Positions 35,373 to 44,015 of a stretch of 64,000 bases of DNA are shown here, piece by piece; position 1 is the stretch's first letter, and every line of letters starts with the position of its first letter. Made by a program: the position numbers and the translations under genes. The notes under the pieces are model-generated. The model made no database searches, was not told the origin of the DNA, and worked only from the letters and a program-made list of their open reading frames with translations. The stretch comes from RUG714 sp964623515 (GTDB taxonomy: Bacteria > Bacillota > Clostridia > Oscillospirales > Acutalibacteraceae): positions 1 to 64,000 of the forward strand of contig CAZURV010000004.1 of assembly GCA_964623515.1 (NCBI GenBank), given 5' to 3'.

Positions 35373-35535
35373 ATATAATTTTGCAGAAATAATTTTAACA
35401 TTATATCGGGAGGCTTGTCAACAATAATTTGCACATAGCTTAAAAAACGGCATTCATCAAATACGGCAAATTAAAACTCCGCCCGGCAGGGACGGAGTTA
35501 CATGAAATTTTAAAATTACAGTGTTTAGAAACAGG

Positions 35536-36606
35536 TCAGCAGACTTTTTGAATCCAACCGAAAGCATCTTTTTCCTTGCCCCACTGAATACCGGTGAGTT
35601 TGTTATACAGCCACTGTGTGGTTTCGCCGATTTTAAAATCGTTTACTGTATATTTAACTCCGCCGTAGCAGATTTCTCCGATCGGGGAAACAACAGCGGC
35701 AGTTCCGCAACCCCACGCTTCTTCAAGCGAGCCGTCTTTCATAGCTGCAATAAGTTCGTCAACACTGATTCTTCTTTCTTCCACAGGAATATGATTTGCT
35801 TTCAGCAGTTCAACGATGCTCTTTCGTGTGATTCCGGGAAGGATTGAGCCTGTAAGCATCGGGGTTACAACAACGCCGTTAATTTTGAACATAACATTCA
35901 TTGCGCCTACTTCTTCTATATATTTTCTTTCTACGCCATCCAGCCAAAGGACCTGACTGTACCCCTGCTGTTCGGCTCTTTCGCCGGCGCGGGTAGATGC
36001 CGCATAGTTTCCGCCACATTTTGCTTCGCCCGTACCGCCTACAACGCATCTTACATCTTGTTCTTCGATCATAATTTTAACAGGATTGATACCTTCTTTA
36101 TAGTAAGAACCGACAGGGGACGCAATGATGCACATAACCGCTTCCTGTGAAGCGTGAACACCGAGATGTGCATCAATCCCGAAAAGGAACGGGCGGAGAT
36201 AAAGACTGGTTCCGAAGCCCGCAGGAACCCAGCCTTTTTCGGTTTCAACAAATTTTTTGATTGCTTCAAGCATAAAGACTTTGTCAAAAAGCGGAAGCTG
36301 CATTCTTACTGCGGAATTATAAAATCTTTGCATATTCTGCTCCGGTCTGAACAGTTGAACAGTACCGTCTGCCGTTCTGTATGCCTTGAGACCTTCAAAG
36401 ATCTCACCTCCGTAATGCAGAACGAGCGCTGCAGGATGAATTTTGAAATTATCAAACGGGACAATACGCGGGTCATGCCATGTGCCGTTCGAATAATTCA
36501 TGATAAACATATGATCTGTAAAGACCGTTCCGAATCCGACCCCATCAAGATTCCCGACTTTCCCCGGATTTGCAACTTTTTCAATTCTGATGTCTTTTGC
36601 TGTCAT
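35536..36606 (-). CDS. ilvE: Branched-chain amino acid aminotransferase
   Basis: A 356-residue class-IV PLP aminotransferase. It exchanges the amino group between glutamate and the keto acids of leucine, isoleucine and valine. It has the type II BCAT pattern: FGTVFTDHMF near the start, ALHYG-like VLHYGGEIFEGLKAYR, the PLP lysine in GEAKCGGNYAAS (about 190) and the EVGAMNVMF segment (about 230). The later SILPGITRKSIVELL binds the cofactor phosphate. The ATG at 36606 is chosen because GGAGGG lies six bases upstream, inside the longer open frame that starts at 36639. It follows a long leader with a terminator, which suggests attenuation. Confidence 0.94.
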   Translation of the reverse strand: MTAKDIRIEKVANPGKVGNLDGVGFGTVFTDHMFIMNYSNGTWHDPRIVPFDNFKIHPAALVLHYGGEIFEGLKAYRTADGTVQLFRPEQNMQRFYNSAVRMQLPLFDKVFMLEAIKKFVETEKGWVPAGFGTSLYLRPFLFGIDAHLGVHASQEAVMCIIASPVGSYYKEGINPVKIMIEEQDVRCVVGGTGEAKCGGNYAASTRAGERAEQQGYSQVLWLDGVERKYIEEVGAMNVMFKINGVVVTPMLTGSILPGITRKSIVELLKANHIPVEERRISVDELIAAMKDGSLEEAWGCGTAAVVSPIGEICYGGVKYTVNDFKIGETTQWLYNKLTGIQWGKEKDAFGWIQKVC

Positions 36607-36671
36607 TTCATTTCCCTCCTGAAACAAGCGGTATTCCATATGGGTTAAACAACCGCCATAAAATAAAAAAA

Positions 36672-36972
36672 CGCCTCAAAGCCGTTCGGAACTTTGAGAC
36701 GGTTTACTTCCTGTTTACGAAGTGCCCGTGATATTGCTCAGATTGCATGGCTATAACCTGTGTCGATTATAGCTTAAAGCCCTTGTGCATTAACGTTGCA
36801 ACACGGAAAGGAAGATTCGAACCGCTTCTCTTCTTTCGGCTCGGAAGCAATAACCTCTAATTCTCATGAGCGATTTGCGCCAAACACCGGTTTTTGCACG
36901 CGGCAGTATCAATGCTGTCTTCGTCATGGCTTTATTAAAAATAATAATACCACTAAAAAATACATTTGTCAA
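36672..36972 (-). promoter_or_regulatory. ilvE promoter and long attenuator-like leader
   Basis: On the minus strand TTGACA (36967-36972), 17 bases and TATTAT (36944-36949) form the promoter. The leader of about 290 bases contains hairpins GCTATAA/TTATAGC (about 36750-36774) and ACTTC/GAAGT (about 36707-36724). It ends in a strong terminator: CGTCTCAAAG / CTTTGAGGCG followed by TTTTTTTATTTT (about 36662-36704), about 60 bases before the ilvE start. No T-box sequence was found. A possible 45-codon leader frame begins ATG ACG AAG ACA GCA TTG near 36927 and ends at 36790, but it has no ribosome binding site. Confidence 0.65.
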
Positions 36973-37182
36973 CACGGCTCAGTAAACAGCAAGTCGTTTC
37001 GGTGACTTGATTTGAGTTTTCGCTTTGCCGGGGCGCTTAATCTGCATTAAAAAGCAAAATATATTCGGGGCAACAGGCAAAAGAGCTGATTATTATAGAG
37101 AAATTTGCAAAAATATAAAAAAACTGTTGCATTTTTTTTCGTTTTATACCATAATATATAAGATATTTATTTATGCTTATTT

Positions 37183-37259
37183 CCGGGTGTGGCTCAGTTT
37201 GGTAGAGCGCTTGAATGGGGTTCAAGAGGCCGCTGGTTCAACTCCAGTCACTCGGACCA
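37183..37259 (+). tRNA. tRNA-Pro (anticodon GGG)
   Basis: A 77-base cloverleaf. Acceptor CCGGGTG/CACTCGG (one G-U pair), D arm with GGCTCAGTTTGGTAGAGC, anticodon stem CTTGA/TCAAG around ATGGGGT (anticodon GGG, reading CCC/CCU), T arm CTGGTTCAACTCCAG, discriminator A and encoded CCA. Confidence 0.95.
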
Positions 37260-37262
37260 TAT

Positions 37263-37297
37263 GATATCCGGAGCAATTTGCTCCGGATATCTTTAAT
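37263..37297 (+). terminator. Terminator after tRNA-Pro
   Basis: GATATCCGGAGCAA pairs with TTGCTCCGGATATC around a minimal loop, followed by TTTAAT. It separates the tRNA from putP. Confidence 0.8.
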
Positions 37298-37346
37298 CAA
37301 GGGGTATGTAGTTAACGGTAACTTATCGTAAGAAGGAGGAGTTGTT

Positions 37347-38900
37347 TTGACAAAATCACAAATAACTATGATTGCGGCTATGGCGGTTTATTTGCTTGCG
37401 ATGTTGGTTATCGGCGCAATCGTTTCTAAAAGGAATAAAAATTCCGGAGATTTTTATCTCGGCGGAAGAAAACTCGGATCTGTGGTTACGGCAATGAGTG
37501 CAGAGGCGTCCGATATGAGTGGATGGCTTTTGCTCGGATTGCCGGGAGTTGCCTATCTCAGCGGTATCGCAGAGGCGTTTTGGACTGCTCTTGGTCTTGC
37601 TGTGGGTACATATTTTAACTGGCTGATTGTTGCGAAACCACTCAGAAGATATAGCGAAAAAGTAAACGCGATAACCATTCCGCAGTTTTTCAACAATCGT
37701 TTCAGGGATAAAACAAGAATACTCATGGGTGTATCGGCGGTTATCATTATAGTATTTTTTATTCCGTATACAGCAAGCGGATTCAATGCATGCGGAACGC
37801 TTTTCAGCTCTCTTTTCGGAATAAATTATTTAACGGCTATGATTGTTTCGGCGGCTGTTATCCTGATATATACAATGCTTGGTGGTTTCCTTGCGGCGAG
37901 CATAACGGATTTGATTCAGTCCATCGTTATGACGGTTGCCCTGATTATTGTTGTGTTTTTCGGAATCAATTCAGCAGGCGGTGCGCAGGCTGTTGTTGAA
38001 AACGGTAGAAATATGATAAGCTATTTCAGCTTGACTTCAACTTACGATTATGCCAATAATGCTTCGACAGGTTATGGATTCATAACAATTGCATCAACCC
38101 TTGCATGGGGACTCGGTTATTTCGGAATGCCTCATATTCTTTTGAGGTTTATGGCGGTAAAGAGTGAGGACAAGCTTAAAACATCACGCCGTATAGCCAC
38201 AATATGGGTTGTCATTTCAATGGGAATAGCCATATTTATCGGATTTACTGCCAGAGCCATGTCTGCTTCGGGGAGCATCTCGGATCTCACTTCCGGCGGC
38301 TCAACGACGGCGCAGACAGCGATTATTAAAATTGCTGAGTTGCTCAGCCGGAACAACCTTTTGCTTGCGGTTGTTGCAGGAATTATTTTAAGCGGGATTC
38401 TTGCCTGTACAATGTCTACGGCGGACAGTCAGATGCTTGCGGCGTCTTCGTCTATAAGCCAGGATATTGTTCAGGGGGTTTTCAAAATCAAGCTAAGTGA
38501 GAAAAAATCTATTCTTATTGCAAGACTGACCTTGTTGTTCATTGCTGTTGTCGGTGTAATCTGGGCACGCAGGGAGGACAGCGTATTTTCAATTGTTTCG
38601 TTTGCGTGGGCAGGCTTTGGCGCAGCGTTCGGGCCCGTTGTTTTGTTCTCTCTGTTCTGGAAACGCACAAATGCATGGGGCGCACTTGCGGGAATGCTAA
38701 GCGGCGGCGCAACGGTATTTATCTGGAAATATCTTGTCCGTCCTTTGGGCGGCGGATGGGATATTTATGAACTGCTCCCCGCGTTTCTTGTTGCCTGCAT
38801 ATTCATTATCATAGTAAGCTGTGCCACAAAATCTCCGAGCGAAGAAATCATCGCGGAGTTCGAGGAAGTAAGAGAAAAAAGGACAAAGCGGCAAAATTAA
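37347..38900 (+). CDS. putP: Sodium/proline symporter PutP
   Basis: A 517-residue sodium/solute symporter with 12-13 transmembrane helices. PutP-type features are visible: FYLGGRKLG after helix 1, AEASDMSGWLLLGLPG (sodium and proline binding region, about 50-66), the STADSQMLAASSS segment near residue 350 and GAAFGPVVLFSLFW near 430. It would import proline with sodium. The start is TTG at 37347, after AAGGAGGAG. The chromosomal position just after a tRNA-Pro gene appears accidental, because a terminator lies between them. It ends at its own terminator. Confidence 0.94.
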   Translation: MTKSQITMIAAMAVYLLAMLVIGAIVSKRNKNSGDFYLGGRKLGSVVTAMSAEASDMSGWLLLGLPGVAYLSGIAEAFWTALGLAVGTYFNWLIVAKPLRRYSEKVNAITIPQFFNNRFRDKTRILMGVSAVIIIVFFIPYTASGFNACGTLFSSLFGINYLTAMIVSAAVILIYTMLGGFLAASITDLIQSIVMTVALIIVVFFGINSAGGAQAVVENGRNMISYFSLTSTYDYANNASTGYGFITIASTLAWGLGYFGMPHILLRFMAVKSEDKLKTSRRIATIWVVISMGIAIFIGFTARAMSASGSISDLTSGGSTTAQTAIIKIAELLSRNNLLLAVVAGIILSGILACTMSTADSQMLAASSSISQDIVQGVFKIKLSEKKSILIARLTLLFIAVVGVIWARREDSVFSIVSFAWAGFGAAFGPVVLFSLFWKRTNAWGALAGMLSGGATVFIWKYLVRPLGGGWDIYELLPAFLVACIFIIIVSCATKSPSEEIIAEFEEVREKRTKRQN

Positions 38901-38913
38901 GTAACAAAATTTG

Positions 38914-38950
38914 GTGCGGAGCGGTTTAAACCGCTCCGCATTTATGTTTA
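38914..38950 (+). terminator. Terminator after putP
   Basis: TGCGGAGCGGTTT pairs with AAACCGCTCCGCA and is followed by TTTATGTTT. Confidence 0.88.
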
Positions 38951-38964
38951 AATGAAATATTCTG

Positions 38965-39138
38965 TTGACCTGTGATTTAAATTATGGTAAAATGAATTAA
39001 AATCCGAAAAGCGAGAATTTCTTTCTTTGAGGAATAAAAACAATATCTGCTGATATCGAAATTTTTTGAGATAAAAGACGGGGTATATCATATTGATTTT
39101 TATTGTGGTAAACTGCGTCTTTTCGACGCAGTTTTTTA
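38965..39138 (+). promoter_or_regulatory. Promoter and attenuator-like leader of the hydrogenase maturation operon
   Basis: TTGACC (38965-38970), 17 bases and TAAAAT (38988-38993) form a promoter. The leader of about 150 bases ends in a classic terminator: AACTGCGTC (39111-39119) paired with GACGCAGTT (39125-39133) and six T residues to 39137. The next base pairs lead straight into GGGAGG (39143-39148) of the first gene. Since putP already has its own terminator upstream, this second one most likely governs readthrough into the maturation genes. Confidence 0.6.
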
Positions 39139-39155
39139 ATTCGGGAGGTGTATGT

Positions 39156-39404
39156 GTGAATAAAAGAGTAGCCGTAATTGTTATTATCATTGAAAATAAT
39201 GATATGATACGGAAAGTGAATGATTTGCTCAGTGAATTTTCGGAGTATATTGTAAGCCGTATGGGTGTTCCCTACCGGGAAAGAAGCATCAATATAATCA
39301 CGATTGTTGCAGATGCGCCTGAAAACACGATTTCAGCGCTTTCCGGAAAACTCGGCCGGCTGAACGGAATCAGCGCAAAAACAGTTTATTCAAATATAAA
39401 ATAA
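39156..39404 (+). CDS. Iron-only hydrogenase system regulator (TM1266 family)
   Basis: An 82-residue protein of the TM1266 family, a small ACT/NikR-C-like fold found with [FeFe] hydrogenase genes and proposed to regulate them. Family-like segments are the start KRVAVIVIIIE, VSRMGVPYRERSINIITIVADAP and GKLGRLNGISAKTVYS. The GTG start at 39156 follows GGGAGG; an ATG at 39152 is in another frame and stops at once. It begins the unit with hydG and hydF, 14 bases before hydG. It has no DNA-binding domain of its own in view, so its mode of action is unknown. Confidence 0.88.
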   Translation: MNKRVAVIVIIIENNDMIRKVNDLLSEFSEYIVSRMGVPYRERSINIITIVADAPENTISALSGKLGRLNGISAKTVYSNIK

Positions 39405-39418
39405 GGGGAGAAAAATAT

Positions 39419-40834
39419 ATGTATAATCCAAAATCATTTAAAGCGGAAGAATTTATTGACAATGAAGAGATTCTGGACACACTGGAATACGCGGAAAAAA
39501 ACAAGAATAACGAGGCGCTTATCAACAGTATCATTGCCAAGGCGAAGCTCAGGAAAGGGCTTTCGCACCGAGAGGCAAGCGTGTTGCTTGCGTGTGAAAT
39601 CCCGGAAAAGATTGAAGAATTTTATGAACTCGCAGAGCAGATAAAAAAAGATTTTTACGGCAACCGTATTGTTATGTTTGCTCCGCTTTACCTTTCAAAT
39701 TATTGTGTGAACGGATGCGTTTACTGCCCGTATCATAATCAAAATCATCATATCGCAAGAAAAAAGCTTACGCAGGAAGAAGTTAAAGAGGAAGTTATTG
39801 CCCTTCAGGATATGGGACATAAGAGGCTTGCGATTGAAGCGGGTGAAGACCCCGTAAACAACCCAATTGAATATATACTGGAATGCATTAAGACAATTTA
39901 CAGTGTGCATCATAAAAACGGCGATATTCGCAGGGTGAATGTTAATATTGCGGCAACAACGGTTGAGAATTACCGCAAATTGAAAGATGCGGGGATTGGA
40001 ACGTATATATTGTTCCAGGAAACGTATCACAAGAAAAGCTATGAAAAGCTTCATCCTACGGGACCGAAACACAATTATGCATATCATACCGAGGCTATGG
40101 ACCGCGCTATGGAGGGCGGCATTGATGATGTCGGTTTGGGCGTCCTGTTCGGGCTGGAATTGTATAAATACGAATTTGCAGGTCTGCTTATGCATGCCGA
40201 ACATCTTGAAGCGGTGCACGGTGTAGGGCCGCATACAATCAGCGTTCCCAGAATTAAGAGGGCGGACGATATTGATCCTGATGTTTTTGACAACGGAATT
40301 GACGATGATACTTTTGCAAAAATCTGCGCGCTTATCAGAATTGCCGTTCCGTATACCGGGATGATTATTTCTACAAGAGAGAGCCAGAAAGTGCGCGAAA
40401 AGGTTATACGTCTCGGCGTAAGCCAGATTTCCGGTGCGTCAAGAACAAGCGTAGGCGGCTATACGGAAGAAGTCAGACCGACTGATACGGAACAATTTGA
40501 CGTTTCGGACCAGAGAACGCTTGATGAAGTTGTATGCTGGCTTATGGAAACAGGATACATTCCGTCTTTCTGCACCGCTTGTTACAGAGAGGGCAGAACC
40601 GGAGATCGTTTTATGTCGCTGTGCAAATCCGGTCAGATTCAGAACTGCTGTCATCCCAATGCGCTTATGACGTTAAAAGAGTTTCTTATGGATTATGCTT
40701 CCGAGAAGACGAAAAAAATCGGGAATGAACTGATTGAAAAAGAACTTATGAATATACCAAAAGAAAAAGTGCGCAAAATCTGCAGGGAGCATATTGAAGA
40801 GATAGAACACGGCAAGCGGGATTTCAGATTCTGA
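39419..40834 (+). CDS. hydG: [FeFe] hydrogenase H-cluster maturase HydG
   Basis: A 471-residue radical SAM enzyme. HydG cleaves tyrosine to give the CO and CN ligands of the H-cluster. The radical SAM cysteines are CVNGCVYC (about residues 96-103). The C-terminal segment with CTACYREGRTGDRFMSLC and NCCHPNA carries the second Fe-S site characteristic of HydG and absent from the tyrosine lyase ThiH. Length and both sites fit full-length HydG. GGGGAG lies upstream of the ATG. Followed by hydF after about 55 bases. Confidence 0.96.
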   Translation: MYNPKSFKAEEFIDNEEILDTLEYAEKNKNNEALINSIIAKAKLRKGLSHREASVLLACEIPEKIEEFYELAEQIKKDFYGNRIVMFAPLYLSNYCVNGCVYCPYHNQNHHIARKKLTQEEVKEEVIALQDMGHKRLAIEAGEDPVNNPIEYILECIKTIYSVHHKNGDIRRVNVNIAATTVENYRKLKDAGIGTYILFQETYHKKSYEKLHPTGPKHNYAYHTEAMDRAMEGGIDDVGLGVLFGLELYKYEFAGLLMHAEHLEAVHGVGPHTISVPRIKRADDIDPDVFDNGIDDDTFAKICALIRIAVPYTGMIISTRESQKVREKVIRLGVSQISGASRTSVGGYTEEVRPTDTEQFDVSDQRTLDEVVCWLMETGYIPSFCTACYREGRTGDRFMSLCKSGQIQNCCHPNALMTLKEFLMDYASEKTKKIGNELIEKELMNIPKEKVRKICREHIEEIEHGKRDFRF

Positions 40835-40889
40835 TGGAATGGCTTGGAAATAATAAAGGGGCAATAAAAAAAGGGAAGGAGAAGTGATT

Positions 40890-42095
40890 ATGGGATTAAA
40901 TGATACGCCGTCTGCAAACAGAGTGCATATCGGTTTTTTCGGCAGGCGCAACGCCGGAAAATCAAGCCTTGTAAACGCAGTGACAGGACAGGAACTGGCT
41001 GTAGTTTCGGAAACGAAAGGAACGACGACGGATCCTGTTTATAAATCTATGGAACTGCTTCCTCTCGGGCCGGTTATGATTATCGACACGCCGGGCTTTG
41101 ATGATGAAGGCGCGCTTGGCGAATTGCGTGTAAAAAAGACGAAGCAGGTGCTTAACAAAACGGACGCCGCCGTGCTTGTTGCCGATGGAACCGAGAAACT
41201 TTCTGCGAGCGACCTTGAACTGATTTCTTTGTTTGAGGAGAAAGCAATTCCGTATGTTGTAGCTTTTAACAAGTGCGATATTTCCGAAAAGCAGACGTGT
41301 GAAAAACGGCATATTTTCGTCAGTGCGCTTACCGGAGAGGGAATAGAAGAATTAAAAGAGCTTATCGGCAGACTTGTGAAAACCGAGGATTTCAAACTGC
41401 AACTTGTAGGCGATTTGCTGGACAAGGGAGATTTTGCGGTTCTGGTTGTCCCTATTGATTCTGCAGCGCCGAAAGGCAGGCTTATTCTTCCCCAGCAGCA
41501 GACGATAAGAGACATACTCGAAGCGGGTGCGACCGCCGTAACAACCCGGGAAACAGAGCTTGCAGATACGCTTGCAACTCTCGGCAAAAAACCGAAGCTT
41601 GTGATAACCGACAGTCAGGTGTTTGAAAGCGTTTCAAAAGATACCCCCGAAGATGTTCCGCTTACGTCTTTTTCAATCCTTATGGCGAGATACAAAGGCT
41701 TCCTGAAAACCGCCGTGAAAGGCGTAACGGCAATCAGCAGGCTCAAGGACAGAGATACAGTGCTCATTGCCGAGGGATGCACGCATCACCGTCAGTGTGA
41801 GGATATCGGAACGGTTAAGATCCCAAAATGGTTGAATGAATTTACGGGTCAAAATATAAATTTTGAAACGTCTTCAGGCACGGAATTTCCGGAGGATTTA
41901 TCAAAATATTCCTTGGTTATTCACTGCGGCGCGTGTATGACGAATGAAAGAGAGGTTAAATACCGAATGAAATGTGCAGCAGCGCAGAATATTCCGTTTA
42001 CAAATTACGGCATTTCTATTGCATATATGAAAGGACTTCTGAAAAGGAGCGTTGAAATTTTTCCCGATATTGCAGCGGAACTCAGCAATGTATAG
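40890..42095 (+). CDS. hydF: [FeFe] hydrogenase maturation GTPase HydF
   Basis: A 401-residue scaffold protein that holds the H-cluster precursor and passes it to HydA. The N-terminal GTPase has GRRNAGKSS (about 13-21), DTPGFDDEG (about 66) and NKCD (about 129). A dimerisation region follows, and the C-terminal domain has the cluster ligands CTHHRQCEDIG (about 295) and HCGACM (about 347). The ATG at 40890 follows AAGGAG by eight bases; an in-frame GTG at 40884 is less likely. hydE, the third maturase, is not in the window. Confidence 0.95.
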   Translation: MGLNDTPSANRVHIGFFGRRNAGKSSLVNAVTGQELAVVSETKGTTTDPVYKSMELLPLGPVMIIDTPGFDDEGALGELRVKKTKQVLNKTDAAVLVADGTEKLSASDLELISLFEEKAIPYVVAFNKCDISEKQTCEKRHIFVSALTGEGIEELKELIGRLVKTEDFKLQLVGDLLDKGDFAVLVVPIDSAAPKGRLILPQQQTIRDILEAGATAVTTRETELADTLATLGKKPKLVITDSQVFESVSKDTPEDVPLTSFSILMARYKGFLKTAVKGVTAISRLKDRDTVLIAEGCTHHRQCEDIGTVKIPKWLNEFTGQNINFETSSGTEFPEDLSKYSLVIHCGACMTNEREVKYRMKCAAAQNIPFTNYGISIAYMKGLLKRSVEIFPDIAAELSNV

Positions 42096-42116
42096 GGGAA
42101 TTGTGTTATTCAAAAT

Positions 42117-42159
42117 AAAACCGGCTGTCTCAAACAAAATTGAGGCAGCCGGTTTTTCC
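42117..42159 (+). terminator. Terminator after hydF
   Basis: AAAACCGGCTGTCTCAA pairs with TTGAGGCAGCCGGTTTTT (one mismatch). Strong on the plus strand, and its A-rich upstream arm makes it bidirectional for the pseudogene on the other strand. Confidence 0.9.
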
Positions 42160-42215
42160 ATGTTATGAAATTCGCTTACGGGAATACGAAGCGCCGAAGT
42201 TTCCTTCCATCTGCG

Positions 42216-42880
42216 TTAAAGCACCCATTCGTATACGATTCCGTAAAGCGCGCGGATATAGTAAGGCATAAAAAGCCACCAGGCGGTTTTGTCCGGTACG
42301 GCGGATCAATCTTTCAATCCGATTTCTTTTGCTATCCGGCAGGCATGGCATTCGTGAAACTCGTTGGTGCATACGGGAATGCTCGGATTTAGGTTATTTT
42401 CTGCAATAATCTGCTTTAAAAGCTGCATATTTCCTCTTGCAGAGGTTGATTTGTTTTCTTTGTAAATCCTTTCCAATAGATGCCTTTTTCGGTCAGATAA
42501 TTGGGATATACATTCGCTTCCGATATCCTTTCATCGGCACTCTGTCCGCCCGGCAAGACAAGGGAGGCATTGCCGGAGGGTTTCTTTAATGCGAAAACAG
42601 TCATAAGAGAGGTCTAGGGCACTACGAGAACGGCGAGAAAAACCGAAAAAACGGATATGATGCTCAGTATGGGTTTTCCGCTCCGTTTCCGCCAAAGCGT
42701 TTTGATTTTCTTATTGACAATGTCAAACAAACATTCGTAACTCAGCAACAGCACAAAGAAAATCGCGTCCAAAAAACTTCCGATGTTGAAGATGCCGCAT
42801 CGGACAAGGAAAGGATTTACTAAACGTGTGATACCGATAATTCCGGTAAATAAAATAAAACAAATAATTTTTCCCTTCAT
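42216..42880 (-). pseudogene. Decayed YdcF/SanA-like DUF218 membrane protein gene
   Basis: Read on the minus strand, an intact-looking N-terminal part with two or three membrane helices (42617-42880) meets an in-frame TAG (42614-42616). The same frame then continues as KKPSGNASLVLPGGQSADE and NYLTEKGIYWKGFT. A frameshift near 42415 leads into KQIIAENNLNPSIPVCTNEF and HACRIAKEIGLKD, a TGA at 42306-42308, and an ending like WWLFMPYYIRALYG before TAA at 42216. Order and wording follow DUF218 proteins. Between NASLVL and PGGQ about 35 family residues, including the first conserved G-C/D loop, are missing. Two stops, one frameshift and one deletion show the gene is dead. Confidence 0.75.
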
Positions 42881-43210
42881 TAACCAGGGTTAATCTTTTA
42901 TTCGTTTGTATATTGTTATTCTATATTGCAAAGGGTAACGTATTTTCAATCAGATATAAATTTTCGTTTATTGTTTCGCAGTGATGTGAGGCTGCTTTTT
43001 GACTGCCCGACCGATAAATAAAAAAAACATAAAATTCGATTCTTCTATATAAAAAATTTAATAAATATTGAATTAAAAGAGAATTTATGATATATTTGAT
43101 ATAGTTCTTTTTCAGGTGTTTCCGGGCAGACGTTGTTCTCGGAGTTTTCAAATACGCATTTTAAGCACGTGATTTAATCCGTGCTTCTTTGCAGTACGGA
43201 GGAAATAATT
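42881..43210 (+). promoter_or_regulatory. Promoter and leader hairpin of the hydrogenase structural operon
   Basis: TTGAAT (43067-43072), 17 bases and TATATT (43090-43095) form the promoter. The leader of about 110 bases contains AAGCACG (43163-43169) paired with CGTGCTT (43180-43186), followed by CTTTGC and then GGAGG (43198-43202). The hairpin ends about 12 bases before the ribosome binding site; its T run is weak, so it may act on translation rather than termination. The stretch 42881-43060 is AT-rich and shows nothing else. Confidence 0.55.
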
Positions 43211-43558
43211 ATGATCGTTAAAGATATTATCGGTATTCTTGAAGCAGAAGTGGTCTACGCCGCCGATATGGAAGCGGAAATACTTTCTGCTTGCGGAAGT
43301 GATATGATGAGCGATGTGCTGGCTTTTGTAAAAGATCAGTCCGTTCTGCTTACGGGGCTTGTAAATCCGCAGGTTGTCCGCACGGCGGATATGATGGATA
43401 TGCACTGTATTGTTTTTATCAGAGGCAAAGAGCCTGATGAGACAATCATTGCGCTTGCAAAAGAGAGAGGCATAACGATTCTCAAAACCAGATTCAGAAT
43501 GTTTACCGCTTGCGGACGTCTTTATAACGCAGGATTAAGAGGAGGCTGCAATATCTGA
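43211..43558 (+). CDS. DRTGG-domain protein, hydrogenase-associated (first copy)
   Basis: A 115-residue protein made almost entirely of one DRTGG domain, ending with the GRLYNAGLRGGC segment. DRTGG domains bind ligands of unknown nature and also occur in phosphotransacetylases and CBS-domain proteins. GGAGG lies upstream of the ATG. It is the first gene of the hydrogenase operon and overlaps the next gene by one base (TGATG). A second DRTGG protein lies at 45304-45636. A regulatory or sensing role in hydrogen metabolism is inferred from location only. Confidence 0.85.
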   Translation: MIVKDIIGILEAEVVYAADMEAEILSACGSDMMSDVLAFVKDQSVLLTGLVNPQVVRTADMMDMHCIVFIRGKEPDETIIALAKERGITILKTRFRMFTACGRLYNAGLRGGCNI

Positions 43559-43983
43559 TGGCTTCCATTAAATTATCTTATGAAGTTCCTTCGGCGGAAG
43601 ACGATTTCACACGCGCGGGAGAAGCGTCAGGCTCCGTTAAAAAGAAACTTCGTCAGCTCGGATACGATCCGGAAGCAATCCGTAAGGTTGCGATAGCTAT
43701 GTATGAGGGTGAAATAAATATGGCGATTCATGCCGGCGGCGGAACAGCTGAAGTTGAAATCGAAGCCGATAAAGTGATTATCCGCCTGATTGATAAAGGT
43801 CCCGGCATTGCAGATGTTGATAAGGCGATGCAGGAGGGCTGGTCGACAGCTCCCGACAGAGTCCGTTCCCTCGGATTCGGAGCAGGTATGGGTCTGCCGA
43901 ACATGAAAAAATATTCAGATAAATTGGATATACAAACTGAAGTGGGCAAGGGAACGCGCATTACAATGGTGGTCAGTGCCTGA
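43558..43983 (+). CDS. Anti-sigma-factor-like ATPase (RsbW/SpoIIAB type)
   Basis: A 141-residue GHKL ATPase-fold protein. The N box is in AMYEGEINMAIHA (about 46-58), the G1 box is DKGPGI near 82, and the G2 box is LGFGAGMGLPNM near 105-117. RsbW-type proteins phosphorylate or bind anti-anti-sigma partners; none is encoded nearby. In hydrogenase operons this protein may act on the adjacent sensory H-cluster protein or PHP phosphoesterase (inference). It starts on the last base of the preceding gene's stop codon. Confidence 0.85.
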   Translation: MASIKLSYEVPSAEDDFTRAGEASGSVKKKLRQLGYDPEAIRKVAIAMYEGEINMAIHAGGGTAEVEIEADKVIIRLIDKGPGIADVDKAMQEGWSTAPDRVRSLGFGAGMGLPNMKKYSDKLDIQTEVGKGTRITMVVSA

Positions 43984-44015
43984 GTGTGCGTTTATCCGGG
44001 TGTAACATATATTGT

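Noticed and set aside
36795..36870. A possible tRNA on the minus strand, because of a GGTTCGAATC T-loop-like sequence
   Set aside because: No five-pair T stem, no matching acceptor or anticodon stem could be drawn; the match is limited to the loop.
36672..36972. A T-box riboswitch in front of ilvE
   Set aside because: The GGGTGGnACCGCG sequence is absent although a terminator is present.
37183..38900. Functional link between tRNA-Pro and the adjacent proline transporter
   Set aside because: A strong terminator lies between them and putP has its own start region; adjacency is most likely chance.
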